A DNA stretch of 64,000 nt. It comes from Aeoliella sp052161615. Its GTDB lineage: Bacteria; Planctomycetota; Planctomycetia; Pirellulales; Lacipirellulaceae. The notes under the pieces are model-generated. The model had not been told where the DNA came from, ran no database searches, and was given only the letters and a program-made list of their open reading frames with translations. This document shows, one piece after another, positions 8,859-17,655 of the stretch; position 1 is the stretch's first letter, and every line of letters starts with the position of its first letter. The stretch spans positions 1,860,001-1,924,000 of the forward strand of contig NZ_CP197417.1 of the NCBI RefSeq assembly GCF_052161615.1. The letters are read 5' to 3'. The position numbers were made by a program, and so were the translations under genes.

Positions 8859-9407
8859 CTAGTCCCGCCGACAATCGTCACATTCCATCCTAGCCATCAG
8901 AAACTGGACAGGCGCTGTGAATCTCGCTGCGCAAGCCGGACAAACTTCGAAGTAGCGGCGGGCGCTAGCTCTGCCAAGTGCGTAGCGGCAGGTCCATGCA
9001 AGCGCGGCTGGAGGTAGGAGAGCTACGCCAACGATGCCGAGCAGGGCGACGGGAGTGCCGATGCCTTGCCCCAAGTTTCCGCCTAGCATCACGAAGGCCA
9101 AGACCACCAAGACGAAGAGGAGGGGTAATAGCGCGAAAACTCCCAACATCGTGCTGAAAAATCGAACCCACCAACAGGTCACTTGATGGGGTCGCCAGAA
9201 CATCGCCAGTACACATCCCAACGCCGAGATGGTCAGCAACGACCATACGACAAGGGGACCTCCACGCGGTTGTTGGGCGAGCATCATTGCGAGCTGCCAG
9301 GTGGCAAGGGCCGTGAGCAGAATCCAACACGAAATGGCGACCACCACGCTCGCCGGTAACCCGATTCGAGGATCGTATCGGGATTCGGAGGCCGAGTCGC
9401 TTTGCAT
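8859..9407 (-). CDS. Membrane protein with C-terminal zinc-ribbon remnant
   Basis: The product has 182 residues with about four hydrophobic segments (residues about 20-45, 55-72, 82-110 and 118-140). It ends in ARRYFEVCPACAARFTAP followed by ECDDC, a CxxC...CxxC pattern expected to bind zinc in the cytoplasm. I know no named family. It resembles the neighbouring gene at 9508-10176 in overall design and in the SARRYF-CPxC junction, so the two look like tandem paralogues. Function unknown. Confidence 0.6.
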   Translation of the reverse strand: MQSDSASESRYDPRIGLPASVVVAISCWILLTALATWQLAMMLAQQPRGGPLVVWSLLTISALGCVLAMFWRPHQVTCWWVRFFSTMLGVFALLPLLFVLVVLAFVMLGGNLGQGIGTPVALLGIVGVALLPPAALAWTCRYALGRASARRYFEVCPACAARFTAPVQFLMARMECDDCRRD

Positions 9408-9507
9408 GTTGATCCCTTTGGATGACCGTGCATTCCAGCGTCGATACTACGCGGCGTGCATCCTCCATCATCGTTCGGTCAAGGGGACACCCAATCGCAG
9501 CACGCGG

Positions 9508-10176
9508 TTACCAGACGACCCCGCAGCGTTTGCACTTACCGCGATTGAAAAAGAAGTCGTTTGCTTTGACCTTTGTATTTCCACAGCTTGGACAAACGAG
9601 ACGAAAATATCGCCTTGCCGACTTGGTCCCCAAAGAGAAAAAGATGGTCCACAACAATAGGACAAAACCGAAGAGGAAGGCGATGCCTACCATGGCAGCC
9701 GTACGGAGGTCGATGTTCTGAAGTTCGGGTGGCGCGTCGGCACCCAGGATCTCTGGATTGTTGGCGATCATCATTACCCCGACGACACCAAACCCGGCAC
9801 CCAAGGTGTAGAGAACGGCGCCGATCCCCACCAGAATGCGCCCCCACTGATGGGCCAAGCGATGTCCCTTAGCGATGCCCAGCAGGATGAGGATGCCAAT
9901 CACGACGGAAATGAGCGAGCCAATCGCCGGCTCGCCTGCTGCGAGTTGTCCAACGCTCCCAATCGCTGATAAAAGGACCATCAATCCGGTAGCGACTAGT
10001 GCCACAATCACCGATGTCGGCATTGGACCCCGTTCACCCGGTGGTAACTCCGTGGCCCCGGCCGTGGACGACGCAACGGGGGCAGCAAATGGATTCGAGG
10101 GATCGTTGAACTGGGACACGGCGGCACCTCGGTCGGGAAGAAGTTGCTCGGCGGAAGCCAGTGCCTCCTTGGCCAT
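9508..10176 (-). CDS. Membrane protein with C-terminal zinc ribbon, paralogue of its neighbour
   Basis: The product has up to 222 residues. A cytoplasmic leader contains NPFAAP, a motif common in planctomycete membrane proteins of unknown role. Four hydrophobic segments follow, then SARRYFRLVCPSCGNTKVKA and CKRCG, a zinc ribbon. The start is uncertain: the ATG at 10174-10176 gives an arginine-poor leader, while an in-frame GTG about 21 codons later would begin just before QFNDPSNPFAAP, closer to the usual form. It lies 100 bases upstream of its paralogue on the same strand. Confidence 0.6.
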   Translation of the reverse strand: MAKEALASAEQLLPDRGAAVSQFNDPSNPFAAPVASSTAGATELPPGERGPMPTSVIVALVATGLMVLLSAIGSVGQLAAGEPAIGSLISVVIGILILLGIAKGHRLAHQWGRILVGIGAVLYTLGAGFGVVGVMMIANNPEILGADAPPELQNIDLRTAAMVGIAFLFGFVLLLWTIFFSLGTKSARRYFRLVCPSCGNTKVKANDFFFNRGKCKRCGVVW

Positions 10177-10478
10177 TGTCGAACGTGCTAGTGGAGTCGA
10201 AATTCACCCCTGCGGCAAGTACGAAACGGGCTCGTAGAGCCCTATTTCTAGAACCGCGGAATTCAGCTCCTGCAAAAAGGGGAATAAACTGTCCGCCGTC
10301 AGCGACTCCAATGATGCCCCCTCTACCACCAGAACCCCACCAACCCGCGCAATTGGGCCTCGTTTCCCATTCCTGCGCTGGCGGACTGATTGACCCCTGT
10401 GGGTGGTAGGCGACAATAAAAGGATGCCCTTTTGAAGAGCATTTGCTCGTTTCCCCTCCTCTGTCGACGACTCTCCCC
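10177..10478. other. Divergent intergenic region, no feature recognised
   Basis: These 302 bases separate two divergent genes and should contain both promoters. I see no clear promoter pair, hairpin or repeat. The plus-strand frame of the next gene is open from a TTG at 10443. Confidence 0.3.
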
Positions 10479-12821
10479 GTGCCACTTCGCCTTCTGACAT
10501 TGCTCGCCCTGTTCATGGCACTCCCCGCCTGGGGTGCCACGGTGCGGCTGAATGACGGTCGCGTGCTGGTTGGTAAACCGACCATGCTCTCTGGCATTGC
10601 CGAGGATCCCACCAATCCACGGCCGATGGCGGGCGAAGTCAATGTCGCGCCTATTCTGATGGTCGACGATGGGTTGCGGCGGACTTACTTTGCAAAGAAA
10701 GACATTAAGGAGCTCGTCGAAGGCGACGAACCCCGGCAAGCAATGATCCGCCTGTGGCAGAACGTTGCGGAGCACGGTGGTGGGGTGGTGAGCGTCGGTC
10801 CAAGACTGGGCGCCGATCCATGGGATCCGTTCGGCCGACGCACCTTTCATATGCAGGCTCCTGGTGGCGCGCTCTCCATCATTCAAGGCATTACAGAAAT
10901 CACGCCCGAATTCGTTCGCGTGCAAAGTCTTACCGGCAGCCCCAAAGCAGTGCAGTGGGACATGCGGCTCGCGACCAGCTCGATTCCGCCCGACGAGCTT
11001 GCCGCGATCCTGCATCAGGCGATCGATGCGAAGGACTACGAAGCACGGCTTCAGATCGTGCAGCTTTACTTGCAGGCCGAACGCTATCCGGAAGCACGCA
11101 AAGAACTAGAGCAAGTACTCGCGGACTTTCCGGAGCGAAGCGAACTCTCGGAGAACATCCGCCAGCTCCGGCAGCTCGGTGCACGCAGTATCCTGAAAGA
11201 GATTGAATTACGCCGCACCGCTGGTCAGCACAATTTAGTGCAAGCACTTTTGCCGCGATTCCCCGCCGAAGAAGTTGCGGGCGAGACGCTTCAGCAAGTT
11301 CGCGAGGTGATGACCGAGTACGATCAGCTGGCCGTTCGCAAGCAAGCGTTTCTGGAGCGGTTGGGCGAAGAGATCAAGGAGATCAAGGACGAGATCCACG
11401 CCCAGACTGCGCAGTCGTTCCTTGCCGAAGCGCAGCGGGATCTTACCTACAGCACGCTCGATCGCGCCGCAGCTTTCCTGCAACTTGCTGACGACGAGAC
11501 GCTTACCAGCGAAGCAAAGGTCGCCTTGGCGATGAGCGGTTGGCTGCTGGGATCGACCGAAGCGACCGACAATTACGCGGTCGCGTCTTCGCTGCTACAG
11601 GTTCGCGATAAGGTGCTGGAGTACCTATGCGAAGATGAAGCGGCACGCCGCGCGCAGCTGCTGGCCGAGATCCGCGATCTGGAAGGTGGTACGCCCGAAC
11701 GCGTCGCGCAGATACTGAAGCTGGTTCGTCCTCCCGAAGAAATTCCAGAGGGAAGCGAACGCGGTGTTCGGTTCTACGAGATATCGCTGGAACTGGCACC
11801 TCCGAGTGGCGCGATTCGCTATCTGGTGCAATTGCCTCCCGATTACGATCCCCTGCGAAGCTATCCCACGATCATCACCCTCAACGGGCATGGCTACCAA
11901 CCCGAGTTGCAGCTCGACTACTGGGCAGGAGGCGCACACCCCACGCTCGGACGCATGGGCCAAGCGATGCGTCACGGTTACATCGTGATCGCCGTTGATT
12001 GGCTCGAGCCCCATCAGGCCACCTACAACAGTTCGCTTCGCGAGCACCAAGCCGTGCTCGGTACGCTTCGCGATGCGATGCGACGGTTCTCCATCGATAC
12101 CGATCGGGTGTTCCTTACCGGCCACGGCATCGGCGGCAACGCGGCGTGGGACATCGGCCTGGCGCATCCTGATCTTTGGGCGGGTGTCATGCCCTTCCTG
12201 GCCCGCGCCGACAAGTACTGCTCGCGATACCGCGACAACTCTAAGTACGTCGATTGGTACTTCGTCGATGGCGAACTTGATGGCGACAACATCGAGCATA
12301 ACGCGTCGCAACTCGACTTCTACCTGCGCCCTCGAGTACCTGGGACGGCGACGCTAGTAGAATACCGAGGTCGTGGCCACGAACCGTACCAAGATGAAAT
12401 TCAGCGGCTGTTCGATTGGATGAACCGCCGCGTGCGACGCCCAGCCCCTACGGAGTTCGAGTGCCGAAGCATGAGGCCGTGGGACAGCTTCTTCTGGTGG
12501 TTAGAGCTTGAAGGACTTCCCGAGCGTTCAATGGTCTTACCAGAAACCTGGCCCCCCGAACGTGGCACGCGACCCACCCAAGTCCGTGGACGTCAGTATG
12601 AGACCAACAAAGTCGGCGTCTTTCACCAAGCCGAACGAACCACCGTGTGGCTAAGTCCCGAAATCGTCGATTTCACCAAGCCGATGGAAGTGACGCTCAA
12701 TGGCCGTCGCATCGGTCCACGTGATCGCACGGTGCGACCCGACCTTGCTGTGATCCTCGAAGACGCACGCACGCGAGGCGACCGCCAGCGCCCTTACTGG
12801 GCGAAGATCACCGACCCTTGA
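10479..12821 (+). CDS. Secreted alpha/beta-hydrolase-fold protein with the nucleophile serine replaced
   Basis: The GTG at 10479 gives a clean signal peptide (MPLRLLTLLALFMALPAWGA). A TTG at 10443 is the alternative, adding 12 residues. The mature protein of about 760 residues has an N-terminal region of unknown type, a helical middle with TPR-like and coiled-coil stretches (residues about 180-350), and from about 440 an alpha/beta-hydrolase domain: RYLVQLPPDYDPLRSYPTII, then RVFLTGHGIGGNAAWDIGLA, then YRGRGHEPYQDE with the expected late His. The nucleophile elbow should read GxSxGG; here it is G548-H549-G550-I551-G552-G553 with glycine for serine. It may therefore bind rather than hydrolyse, or use another residue. 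Function unknown. Confidence 0.7.
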   Translation: MPLRLLTLLALFMALPAWGATVRLNDGRVLVGKPTMLSGIAEDPTNPRPMAGEVNVAPILMVDDGLRRTYFAKKDIKELVEGDEPRQAMIRLWQNVAEHGGGVVSVGPRLGADPWDPFGRRTFHMQAPGGALSIIQGITEITPEFVRVQSLTGSPKAVQWDMRLATSSIPPDELAAILHQAIDAKDYEARLQIVQLYLQAERYPEARKELEQVLADFPERSELSENIRQLRQLGARSILKEIELRRTAGQHNLVQALLPRFPAEEVAGETLQQVREVMTEYDQLAVRKQAFLERLGEEIKEIKDEIHAQTAQSFLAEAQRDLTYSTLDRAAAFLQLADDETLTSEAKVALAMSGWLLGSTEATDNYAVASSLLQVRDKVLEYLCEDEAARRAQLLAEIRDLEGGTPERVAQILKLVRPPEEIPEGSERGVRFYEISLELAPPSGAIRYLVQLPPDYDPLRSYPTIITLNGHGYQPELQLDYWAGGAHPTLGRMGQAMRHGYIVIAVDWLEPHQATYNSSLREHQAVLGTLRDAMRRFSIDTDRVFLTGHGIGGNAAWDIGLAHPDLWAGVMPFLARADKYCSRYRDNSKYVDWYFVDGELDGDNIEHNASQLDFYLRPRVPGTATLVEYRGRGHEPYQDEIQRLFDWMNRRVRRPAPTEFECRSMRPWDSFFWWLELEGLPERSMVLPETWPPERGTRPTQVRGRQYETNKVGVFHQAERTTVWLSPEIVDFTKPMEVTLNGRRIGPRDRTVRPDLAVILEDARTRGDRQRPYWAKITDP

Positions 12822-12855
12822 GAACCGCCACACCAGCCGTCTCGGCCCTGGTGCT

Positions 12856-14769
12856 TCAGTTCTCCGCTTTATTGAGCAGCACGCCCGTCATCAACCAGCC
12901 GTCTTCGTCCGCGCGGACGCTCCGGCCACTAGGACCGAAGTAGCGGCGGGCGAGTTCGTAGCTCGGTAGCTCGCGGCCATCCAGCTTTTGCTCGCGGAGC
13001 AACTGATTCTTTTGGTCCGCAGGCGTGGTGAGCAGTTCGTTGAGCAACCGGGCGAAGAACGATTCGCTTTGCGGCAGGCGATTCTCGTTCAGCATCACGT
13101 AAGTCGGGCGGATCGTCTCGTCGGTCCGCGTGAACGACCAGCTGCATTGCTCCTTAGGAGCGAGCTTGGCCAGAGCGTCCTTCACGGCAATGTAGTCGAA
13201 GCTTTCGGCCAGCGATTCGTTTTCCGAAGCTTGCTTGAACGCCAATCGAAGGAACTCGACGTCCGAAGCAATGAACAACTGGCCGGCGTCGACGCACACG
13301 GCCGAGCGAGTCAGCAGACGCTCGTCGCCACCCGCATCGCCTTCGCCCTCGGGCACTAGCGCGCCGTCGTCGAGGCCGATGTCGAATTCTTCGACCTCTT
13401 CTGGTTGGAATTCCCAAATCTCGCGGCCTTCGAGGTCCTTCTTCAAGTACCCGTCTTTTTCTAGGTACTTGCCGATCGCGACCTTGAGCGTTTCGGCCTT
13501 TTCGGGCTTCACGTCGATCGCGAGCATGAATCGCTCGCTATCAGTTTCGATAGGTAGCGTGTAGTCCGTCATCATGCAGACGCGGGTGCCAAGGCTGGCG
13601 ACAATATCGTTACGAAAGTCGATTCGTGGGCCGAATGGATCGTCTTTAAATCGATCCATGGCCGTCTTAAAGGCACCTTCGTAGCCTGCAATCATCGAGT
13701 CGAACACCGTGTCGATGTTGTCGAACGCGTTTAGCAGGTCGATGTTCACGGTTGTGTAGCGAGCGATCATCCGCGGCGTCCAATTGTGGAGCGTCAGATC
13801 GCTGGAGTTCGGCGTCTTGAAGATATTCATGCCCAGCAGGTACTTCTGCCCTTCGGGCGCACCCTTCACGGGCGGGGCGAAGACGGCAGTGCGATGGATG
13901 AAGTCGTGCTTCGGATCTGGCGCGACGTTGACCAATCCGCCAACGGCCTTCACGGCGTCAAAGCCTTGCTTGCGAAGCTGCTCAACGCGGTCTTCACCTT
14001 CGCGAGTGCGAGGCCGGATGGTGCGAATCGCGTCCGCCAGTGGGAAGGGGCGGACAAACCAAGTCACGTTGGCCTCGGGAATGCCGGCGTCGCTCTGGCA
14101 CTTGTTGAGCACCGCTTGGTACTCGGCGATCGAATCGACGGCATCCGTGGCGCTGCCCGACATGCGACCTGCTACTTCAGCGACCGCACCGGCGTTGTCG
14201 GAGACGCACAGGAGGTTCTCATGTACGAAGTACGCCGCGGTGCGGGCGGGCTTGTCGTCGCCTTGTGGAGGCACGTCGTATTGCTGAATGGTGATGCCAC
14301 CCGCTTCGCTGGTGCTCTTGGTCGCCTTCAGCCCCACTAAGTACTCGTCAAGCTTCTTGATCACCTCATCGCGCTGGGCATCGTTGCCGGTGGTGTCCAC
14401 CACCAGAATCGAAGCGGCACGTCCGGTCTCGCGGTTCACAATGCCCCAGGCAAGTTCGCCGCTCGCGATGTTCTGCAGGTCCTGCAGCGATACGCCGACG
14501 CGCTCTTCGATGTCGCCCAACTTCTTGGGAACCGTCTTCTTCAGGTGATCGATAAACGGCTTCAGGCTTTCGTCTTGCGCAAACTGCCCGATTTGCGTCT
14601 GCTTGAAGCGCTGCTCGAAGTCGTCAGCATTCGCAATGCTGACGTAAGCAACGGTGGTGGCTGGAAGCAGCTTCTCGCTCCCCGGAGCGGCTGCCTGAGC
14701 TTTGCATGCAAGGATAAACGCGAGTCCTGCACACGCCCGCACCACTCCGGTCTTAATCGCCTGCTTCAC
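12856..14769 (-). CDS. Large secreted protein of unknown function
   Basis: I chose the GTG at 14767-14769 because GGAGGGG lies seven bases before it and the product then starts with a proper signal peptide (VKQAIKTGVVRACAGLAFILACKAQAAAP). An open extension to 14979 has no such features. The mature protein of about 610 residues is soluble, with no other membrane helix. It opens SEKLLPATTVAYVSIANADDFEQRFKQT, an opening I associate with planctomycete DUF3352-like periplasmic proteins, though I cannot confirm that. No catalytic motif is apparent. It is convergent with the hydrolase-fold gene, 34 bases away. Confidence 0.6.
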   Translation of the reverse strand: MKQAIKTGVVRACAGLAFILACKAQAAAPGSEKLLPATTVAYVSIANADDFEQRFKQTQIGQFAQDESLKPFIDHLKKTVPKKLGDIEERVGVSLQDLQNIASGELAWGIVNRETGRAASILVVDTTGNDAQRDEVIKKLDEYLVGLKATKSTSEAGGITIQQYDVPPQGDDKPARTAAYFVHENLLCVSDNAGAVAEVAGRMSGSATDAVDSIAEYQAVLNKCQSDAGIPEANVTWFVRPFPLADAIRTIRPRTREGEDRVEQLRKQGFDAVKAVGGLVNVAPDPKHDFIHRTAVFAPPVKGAPEGQKYLLGMNIFKTPNSSDLTLHNWTPRMIARYTTVNIDLLNAFDNIDTVFDSMIAGYEGAFKTAMDRFKDDPFGPRIDFRNDIVASLGTRVCMMTDYTLPIETDSERFMLAIDVKPEKAETLKVAIGKYLEKDGYLKKDLEGREIWEFQPEEVEEFDIGLDDGALVPEGEGDAGGDERLLTRSAVCVDAGQLFIASDVEFLRLAFKQASENESLAESFDYIAVKDALAKLAPKEQCSWSFTRTDETIRPTYVMLNENRLPQSESFFARLLNELLTTPADQKNQLLREQKLDGRELPSYELARRYFGPSGRSVRADEDGWLMTGVLLNKAEN

Positions 14770-15074
14770 GTTGGGGCCCCTCCGCTCCGTCTTGTTCGTC
14801 CTGATGCGCGCCGGGGTGCTGCTACCCAGCGATACGTATTCTTGAGGGCGGGGTGATGATAGGACGCCACGATCCATGTAGACCTCCGCCTCTTTCTTTA
14901 CTTCGGCTGCCAGATTCTGAAAGATTGCCATCTTCTTACGATTCGCTACTTCTTGACAGGAATACCTAGTTGGCACCATCGTCCGAATTTATGGCGGTCG
15001 GGTAAAGTACACAATATGCCACGGCCAGCGAATTGGGCGAAAACCGGCCCAAGCTTACCCAGTGTGACGCGGTG
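14770..15074. other. Intergenic region between two minus-strand genes
   Basis: These 305 bases lie upstream of the secreted-protein gene and downstream of the vWA gene. The only coding potential is the unlikely N-terminal extension of the downstream gene. No hairpin followed by a T run is present after the vWA stop codon. Confidence 0.3.
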
Positions 15075-16787
15075 CTACCCCAGAATCTCTCGCCGCCGAG
15101 ATAAATAGTCCCAGACCACGTAGCGATCGAGATCACGCCCTGCGGTGAAGAACACGCGTCCCGTCGTCGATTCGGCTAGCCGATAGGCGAACCGCACGTC
15201 GTCTTCGGTTTGCGACCAGCTTGGTAGCAAAAACAGATTGATCGTAATACCATCCCGCTTGCATAGCAGTCCCTCGCGAAGCGTCGCCGACTCGGTTCGC
15301 GGGTCGGGTGGGTACAATAGGTAGAGCGTCTCTTGCTCGAAGTGCGCCGTTGGCAAACCATCGGTTATCAGCACGATCTGCCGGTTCGGCGTATCCTGCG
15401 CCGAAAGTTGACGCCGCGCCAGCGACAGCGCGTGCTGAATGTTCGTGAAGTGCGGCGGCACCATCGTCTCACTGATATCGTCCCGGCTCATGTCGGCCTT
15501 GAGGTGGACCACCGGATTGCTGATGGTGACAGGCTTCGGCATCAGGTTCACGACTTTCCCCGGTGGCACCATCTTGGCGAAGCTGTACATCTCGACGAAC
15601 GAAAGATGATCGCCCGGATACTCGCTGCGCAGCAATCCTTGCAGTGCGAGCGCCATCCGTTTGACGTGAATGTACTGCCCGTCGTAGCGCATCGAGCCGC
15701 TCATGTCCATAATGACGCACGTCGCGCACTTCGGGGTGTTGCGCGTCTTGTGAATCTCGATGTCGTCCGAGCGAAGGCGAAACTCACCGCGGGGCAGGGG
15801 GCTACCAGCTTGGCGAACCAGGGCGTTGGTAAACGTCGATACTACGTCCATGTTGGCTATGGAGTCGCCGAATTCGAACGGTTTGGTAGACTGAAGCTCA
15901 ACGGCACCCTCCCCGACGATCGCGCCCGTGTGCCTACCAGTGCGCGAGGCTTCGATCTCACTGAATAGTCGATCGAGCAACTTGCCTTGAAAGATGCGGT
16001 ACGCTTGGGGAGTCAATCGAAACGTACCCCCCGACTGTTCGAGCCCCTGGCGCTCGGCCATCTCGCGCAGGTAGTCTTGCACTTGTTGCTGCAAGGAACT
16101 GAGTTGGTCGACATCGCCCGGCTCGGCGAACTCGCTGAGCATCTCCATGTCGATAAGCCCGATCTGAGCGGTCTTCGACGCTTCTTCAAGTTGTTTGAGA
16201 AGTTCGTCGATCTTCTCCAACTCTTCTTTGACTTCCAGAGCTTCTGGAACCGACATCGATTCTCGTCCGACGAACTCGTACTTCGCCGCCAACTCATCCA
16301 CTTGATACTTCTCGCCAAGCCGCTCGATGAGGTTCATCATTTGCCTCGCGAAGGGCGAATTGTCGCTCTCGGCTGCGTACCACAATCGCTCGAGGTCGCG
16401 AAGCTGTTCCGACCATACCGCTTGGTGAAACCGATCGGCGTGGGCTTTGGACGGTCGTATGTCGGCTGCTGCCGACTGATAGGCCTTCCGAGCGCGCTTC
16501 AGCACTTTACGGGTCTCATACTTCTCCAGAATCTTCCGCTTCCGCTCTTCGAGCATCGCCCGCAGCGCATCAATGCTGGGACCAAGGCCTGCAATCTGAC
16601 TAGGGTCAAGCCGCACCGCGCGAGCGAGTTCCTCCTCGGTCAGCTCTCGCCGTTCACCGAACATCAGCATGTGTTCGAAGGCCCCGCTCACCAAGTCGGG
16701 CGGCGGTTCGCTGGGGCTCGGAAACCTTGCGGGGTCGTATTTCTGATAGGTGTGAATCACACCGCCGAGCGTTTTGCGATTGGCCAT
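15075..16787 (-). CDS. von Willebrand factor A domain protein with long helical N-terminus
   Basis: The 570-residue protein has no signal peptide. Residues about 75-260 are helical and rich in Lys/Glu (coiled-coil-like). The C-terminal third is a vWA domain: VIMDMSGSMRYDGQYIHVKR carries the MIDAS metal site D361-x-S363-x-S365, followed by the later Thr and Asp strands (QIVLITDGLPTAHFEQ). Such cytoplasmic vWA proteins usually work with MoxR- or chelatase-type AAA ATPases as metal-dependent adaptors. No MoxR gene is adjacent, but a TPR-AAA ATPase lies about 870 bases away in divergent orientation. Partner and target are inference. Confidence 0.75.
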   Translation of the reverse strand: MANRKTLGGVIHTYQKYDPARFPSPSEPPPDLVSGAFEHMLMFGERRELTEEELARAVRLDPSQIAGLGPSIDALRAMLEERKRKILEKYETRKVLKRARKAYQSAAADIRPSKAHADRFHQAVWSEQLRDLERLWYAAESDNSPFARQMMNLIERLGEKYQVDELAAKYEFVGRESMSVPEALEVKEELEKIDELLKQLEEASKTAQIGLIDMEMLSEFAEPGDVDQLSSLQQQVQDYLREMAERQGLEQSGGTFRLTPQAYRIFQGKLLDRLFSEIEASRTGRHTGAIVGEGAVELQSTKPFEFGDSIANMDVVSTFTNALVRQAGSPLPRGEFRLRSDDIEIHKTRNTPKCATCVIMDMSGSMRYDGQYIHVKRMALALQGLLRSEYPGDHLSFVEMYSFAKMVPPGKVVNLMPKPVTISNPVVHLKADMSRDDISETMVPPHFTNIQHALSLARRQLSAQDTPNRQIVLITDGLPTAHFEQETLYLLYPPDPRTESATLREGLLCKRDGITINLFLLPSWSQTEDDVRFAYRLAESTTGRVFFTAGRDLDRYVVWDYLSRRREILG

Positions 16788-17030
16788 CGTTGTCGAATTC
16801 CTGGCGGACGGTTCGGCGAGTCACCAAGTTTCACCGCGTACTTCGTCCCATTGTGCCCGCGGAGGGGGTAAAAGCACTAGTGGAACAATAGACAACCGGG
16901 CCTTTTGAGCAAGGGTTTAAGTCGGAACTGGGCCGGACAAGATTGCCTCGACGCGTTGGGTGGGCTAAGCTCAGGCTTCAGCGTTTATTGGCTCAAACGC
17001 TACTTTTATGCGAACTTCAGTACCGCCCTT

Positions 17031-17609
17031 ATGGAATCTGTGTCTGTGTCTGAAAATCCCTTCCAAGCACCCCTAACAGATGCTAAAGACTATGCGACCA
17101 CCGTCATGCAGGGAGGTCGACAACAAGCCTACGTCGATGGGAGTTACTTGGTGGTTCGATCGGGGGTGGTGCTTCCAACCCGTTGCGTCAAGACAAACCA
17201 ACCCACATCCCCCTCTGAGGAACGGCGTCAGACTCTCTACTGGGCTCCAAGCTGGATTGGGATCCTGATACTGGTGAATCTCCTGATATTAGCCATCGTC
17301 TATTTCGTGGTACGGAAAGGCTGTGACATCACCTATTCTGAATCGCAAGAGCTTCGCGCCACTCGCCGTTTTCGGGTGCTGATCGCGTCCCTGGCGTGCG
17401 CTGGATTATTTGTGGGTCTTATTGCCGGAATCGTGGTCGAGTCGACCGTGGTAGTTGTCGTCACCATCCTGGGGATACTGGTTGGGCTGATTACGCTGCT
17501 CATCGTCGCCCGGGCACCTGTCCGTCCAGTGAAGTACAAGAAGGGCGAGTTCTGGATTCGCGGTTTCAGTCGCGAGTACCTCGATCAACTGGTGGTCGAG
17601 GGCGCTTAG
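17031..17609 (+). CDS. Membrane protein with NPFQAP leader
   Basis: The product has 192 residues. After ENPFQAPL comes a soluble piece, DGSYLVVRSGVVLPTRCVKTNQP. I recognise this from planctomycete proteins, where it usually reads VLPxRCVKCN; here the second cysteine of the would-be CxxC is changed (CVKTN). Three or so membrane helices follow (about residues 75-97, 118-137 and 142-162) and a short C-terminal tail (GFSREYLDQL). I chose the ATG at 17031; a GTG at 17046 sits right before SENPFQAP and is a good alternative. The frame extends to a TTG at 16905 without family features. Function unknown. Confidence 0.6.
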   Translation: MESVSVSENPFQAPLTDAKDYATTVMQGGRQQAYVDGSYLVVRSGVVLPTRCVKTNQPTSPSEERRQTLYWAPSWIGILILVNLLILAIVYFVVRKGCDITYSESQELRATRRFRVLIASLACAGLFVGLIAGIVVESTVVVVVTILGILVGLITLLIVARAPVRPVKYKKGEFWIRGFSREYLDQLVVEGA

Positions 17610-17655
17610 TCACTCACCCTTAGCGTATCAACTGACCCGCATTCATTGAGACCTT

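Noticed and set aside
16905..17030. TTG-initiated extension of the NPFQAP membrane protein
   Set aside because: The added residues do not resemble the family, whose members begin shortly before NPFxAP.
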